Positions 5,863 to 6,772 of a stretch of 6,772 nucleotides of DNA are shown piece after piece. Both the position numbers and the translations under genes were made by a program. How positions within the stretch are numbered: position 1 is the first letter of the stretch; every line of letters starts with the position of its first letter. The notes beneath the pieces were generated by a model. That model was not told where the DNA came from, searched no databases, and saw only the letters and a list, made by a program, of their open reading frames with translations. This DNA comes from Pseudomonadota bacterium (GTDB taxonomy: Bacteria; Pseudomonadota; Alphaproteobacteria; Rhizobiales; Xanthobacteraceae): positions 1-6,772 of the forward strand of contig JAEZFA010000241.1 in assembly GCA_023417665.1 (NCBI GenBank). The letters run 5' to 3'.

Positions 5863-6772
5863 GTGGAAAAAGGTCCGGACGCATTCCGCACCATCAGCGA
5901 GGTCGCCGACGATCTCGATCTGCCCCAGCATGTGCTGCGCTTCTGGGAAACGCGCTTCGCGCAGATCAAGCCGATGAAGCGCGGCGGTGGCCGCCGCTAT
6001 TATCGTCCTGACGATGTCGATCTGTTGCGCGGCATCCGCCATCTGCTTTACGGCGAGGGCTACACCATTCGCGGCGTTCAGCAGATCCTGAAAGATCAGG
6101 GCCTGCGTTACGTCCAGACCGTCGGCCGCTCGACCGAAACCGATCCGACGCGGCTGCGCGACGTGGATTTCTCCGAAGACGCAATGGAAGAGAGCGTCAG
6201 CGCGTCCGCGGTAGCGCGCGGCGGCGTTGTCAGCTTCGTGCCGTCCTCCCGGCCGCGAGTGGAGCCGGAAATGCCGCGGACGCTTGCGCCGAAAATTGTT
6301 GAAGTCGCGCGGCCGCAACCCGTTCCGCCACCGCAACCACAGCAGATGCCGCAGCAGCATCCGCAGGCGCCGGAGGAGTACGAAGACGAAGGACCGGCAA
6401 TTCCGTTCCGCCGTTTTGCGCCCGTACCCGATGCGGAGGAGCCACGCGTTACGCCGCGGCAGTCTGCGGACGACCGGGCTTACGAGTCCCGCGTCGCGCA
6501 GGACGAACGCTACGCACGGCGTGGCGTACAGGAAGACGCCTACGAGCCGCGCGTTGCGCACGAGCCGCGTGTGCTGCCCGAGGAACGCTACGAGCCGAGG
6601 GGTCAGCAGGAAGAACGCTACGAACCGCGCGCCGCCGCACCGCAGATGCGGGTACCACAACCTCGCGCGCCGATTGCCGAACCTCCCGGCAGCGTGCGGC
6701 TGTCCTCTGAGGCCGTGCGGCTTCTGAAAGCGACGCTCTACGAGCTTGGAGAATGCCGCCGCATGCTGGACG
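5863..6772 (+). CDS. MerR-family transcriptional regulator with long repeat-bearing linker, 3'-truncated
   Basis: The gene starts at GTG 5863, 32 bases after ihfA. It is open for 303 codons to the window edge with no stop, so the C-terminus is missing. Residues 7-80 form a MerR-type winged helix-turn-helix: AFRTISEVADDLDLPQHVLR, then FWETRFAQIKP, GGGRRYYRPDDVDLLRGI (wing and third helix) and YGEGYTIRGVQQILKDQG. A variable region of about 190 residues follows, including a Pro/Gln-rich tract (150-170) and 10-residue repeats centred on YEPR (207-256). A better-structured segment, VRLSSEAVRLLKATLYELGE (278-297), follows and looks like the start of a conserved C-terminal helical region. No metal-binding cysteine pattern of classical MerR or CueR is visible; the one Cys is near residue 298. 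Placement behind ihfA suggests co-transcription. The effector and target genes are unknown. Confidence 0.85.
   Translation, partial: MEKGPDAFRTISEVADDLDLPQHVLRFWETRFAQIKPMKRGGGRRYYRPDDVDLLRGIRHLLYGEGYTIRGVQQILKDQGLRYVQTVGRSTETDPTRLRDVDFSEDAMEESVSASAVARGGVVSFVPSSRPRVEPEMPRTLAPKIVEVARPQPVPPPQPQQMPQQHPQAPEEYEDEGPAIPFRRFAPVPDAEEPRVTPRQSADDRAYESRVAQDERYARRGVQEDAYEPRVAHEPRVLPEERYEPRGQQEERYEPRAAAPQMRVPQPRAPIAEPPGSVRLSSEAVRLLKATLYELGECRRMLD
6481..6630 (+). repeat. Degenerate 30-bp tandem repeat coding for YEPR-type 10-residue units
   Basis: Within the MerR-family gene, units begin at 6481 (YESRVAQDER), 6511 (YARRGVQEDA), 6541 (YEPRVA, short), 6559 (HEPRVLPEER), 6589 (YEPRGQQEER) and 6619 (YEPR). The spacing is 30 bases except for one 18-base unit. 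The last two units are nearly identical in DNA (GAACGCTACGA followed by CCG), suggesting recent duplication. The encoded stretch is charged and probably disordered. Confidence 0.7.

Noticed and set aside
5848..6660. Open frame of 270 codons on the minus strand opposite the MerR-family gene
   Set aside because: The + strand encodes a clear MerR DNA-binding domain directly after ihfA. The antisense product is Arg/Leu-rich with no domain, and its length follows from the GC-rich, repeat-bearing + strand.
1..6772. Mobile element, CRISPR array, toxin-antitoxin pair, phage defence genes, or tRNA/rRNA
   Set aside because: No direct repeats with spacers, transposase or integrase motifs, small paired toxin genes or RNA-gene sequences were recognised. 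All long stretches are explained by core genes.

Overview
This is core chromosomal DNA from an alphaproteobacterium, most likely Hyphomicrobiales (Bradyrhizobium/Rhodopseudomonas-like). The evidence is a high GC content (about 60-65% by eye), a mitochondrial-type ubiquinol-cytochrome c chaperone, and the gene run plsX-fabH-ihfA-MerR, an order I recall from that class. I see no insertion sequence, phage gene, CRISPR array, rRNA or tRNA.

Layout. Positions 1-1520 (+) hold the 3' part of hppA, a membrane proton-pumping pyrophosphatase of the potassium-independent type. A strong bidirectional terminator follows at 1542-1575. It is shared with the convergent bamE-type outer-membrane lipoprotein gene at 1601-2098 (-). 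A 78-bp divergent promoter region separates bamE from two overlapping + strand genes: a cytochrome bc1 assembly chaperone (2177-2722) and a YceD/DUF177 protein (2712-3251). A structured 136-bp leader then precedes plsX (3388-4440), which overlaps fabH (4437-5414) by GTGA. After a 101-bp gap with its own promoter candidate come ihfA (5516-5830) and a MerR-family regulator gene that leaves the window at its 3' end (5863-6772).

How the genes work together. PlsX (acyl-phosphate production for phospholipids) and FabH (first condensation of fatty-acid synthesis) act at the junction of fatty-acid and phospholipid synthesis. IHF-alpha and the MerR protein are DNA-binding proteins that are probably co-transcribed with them. 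hppA, bamE and the bc1 chaperone are all envelope or bioenergetic functions.

I do not see an exotic new system here. The most interesting signal is regulatory. An exact match to the classical IHF consensus (WATCAANNNNTTR) lies directly against an extended -10 promoter element upstream of plsX. A weaker IHF-like site overlaps the predicted ihfA start point. Together they suggest that IHF may control the operon that encodes one of its own subunits. The other notable feature is a proline/glutamine-rich tail with 10-residue repeats in the MerR regulator.
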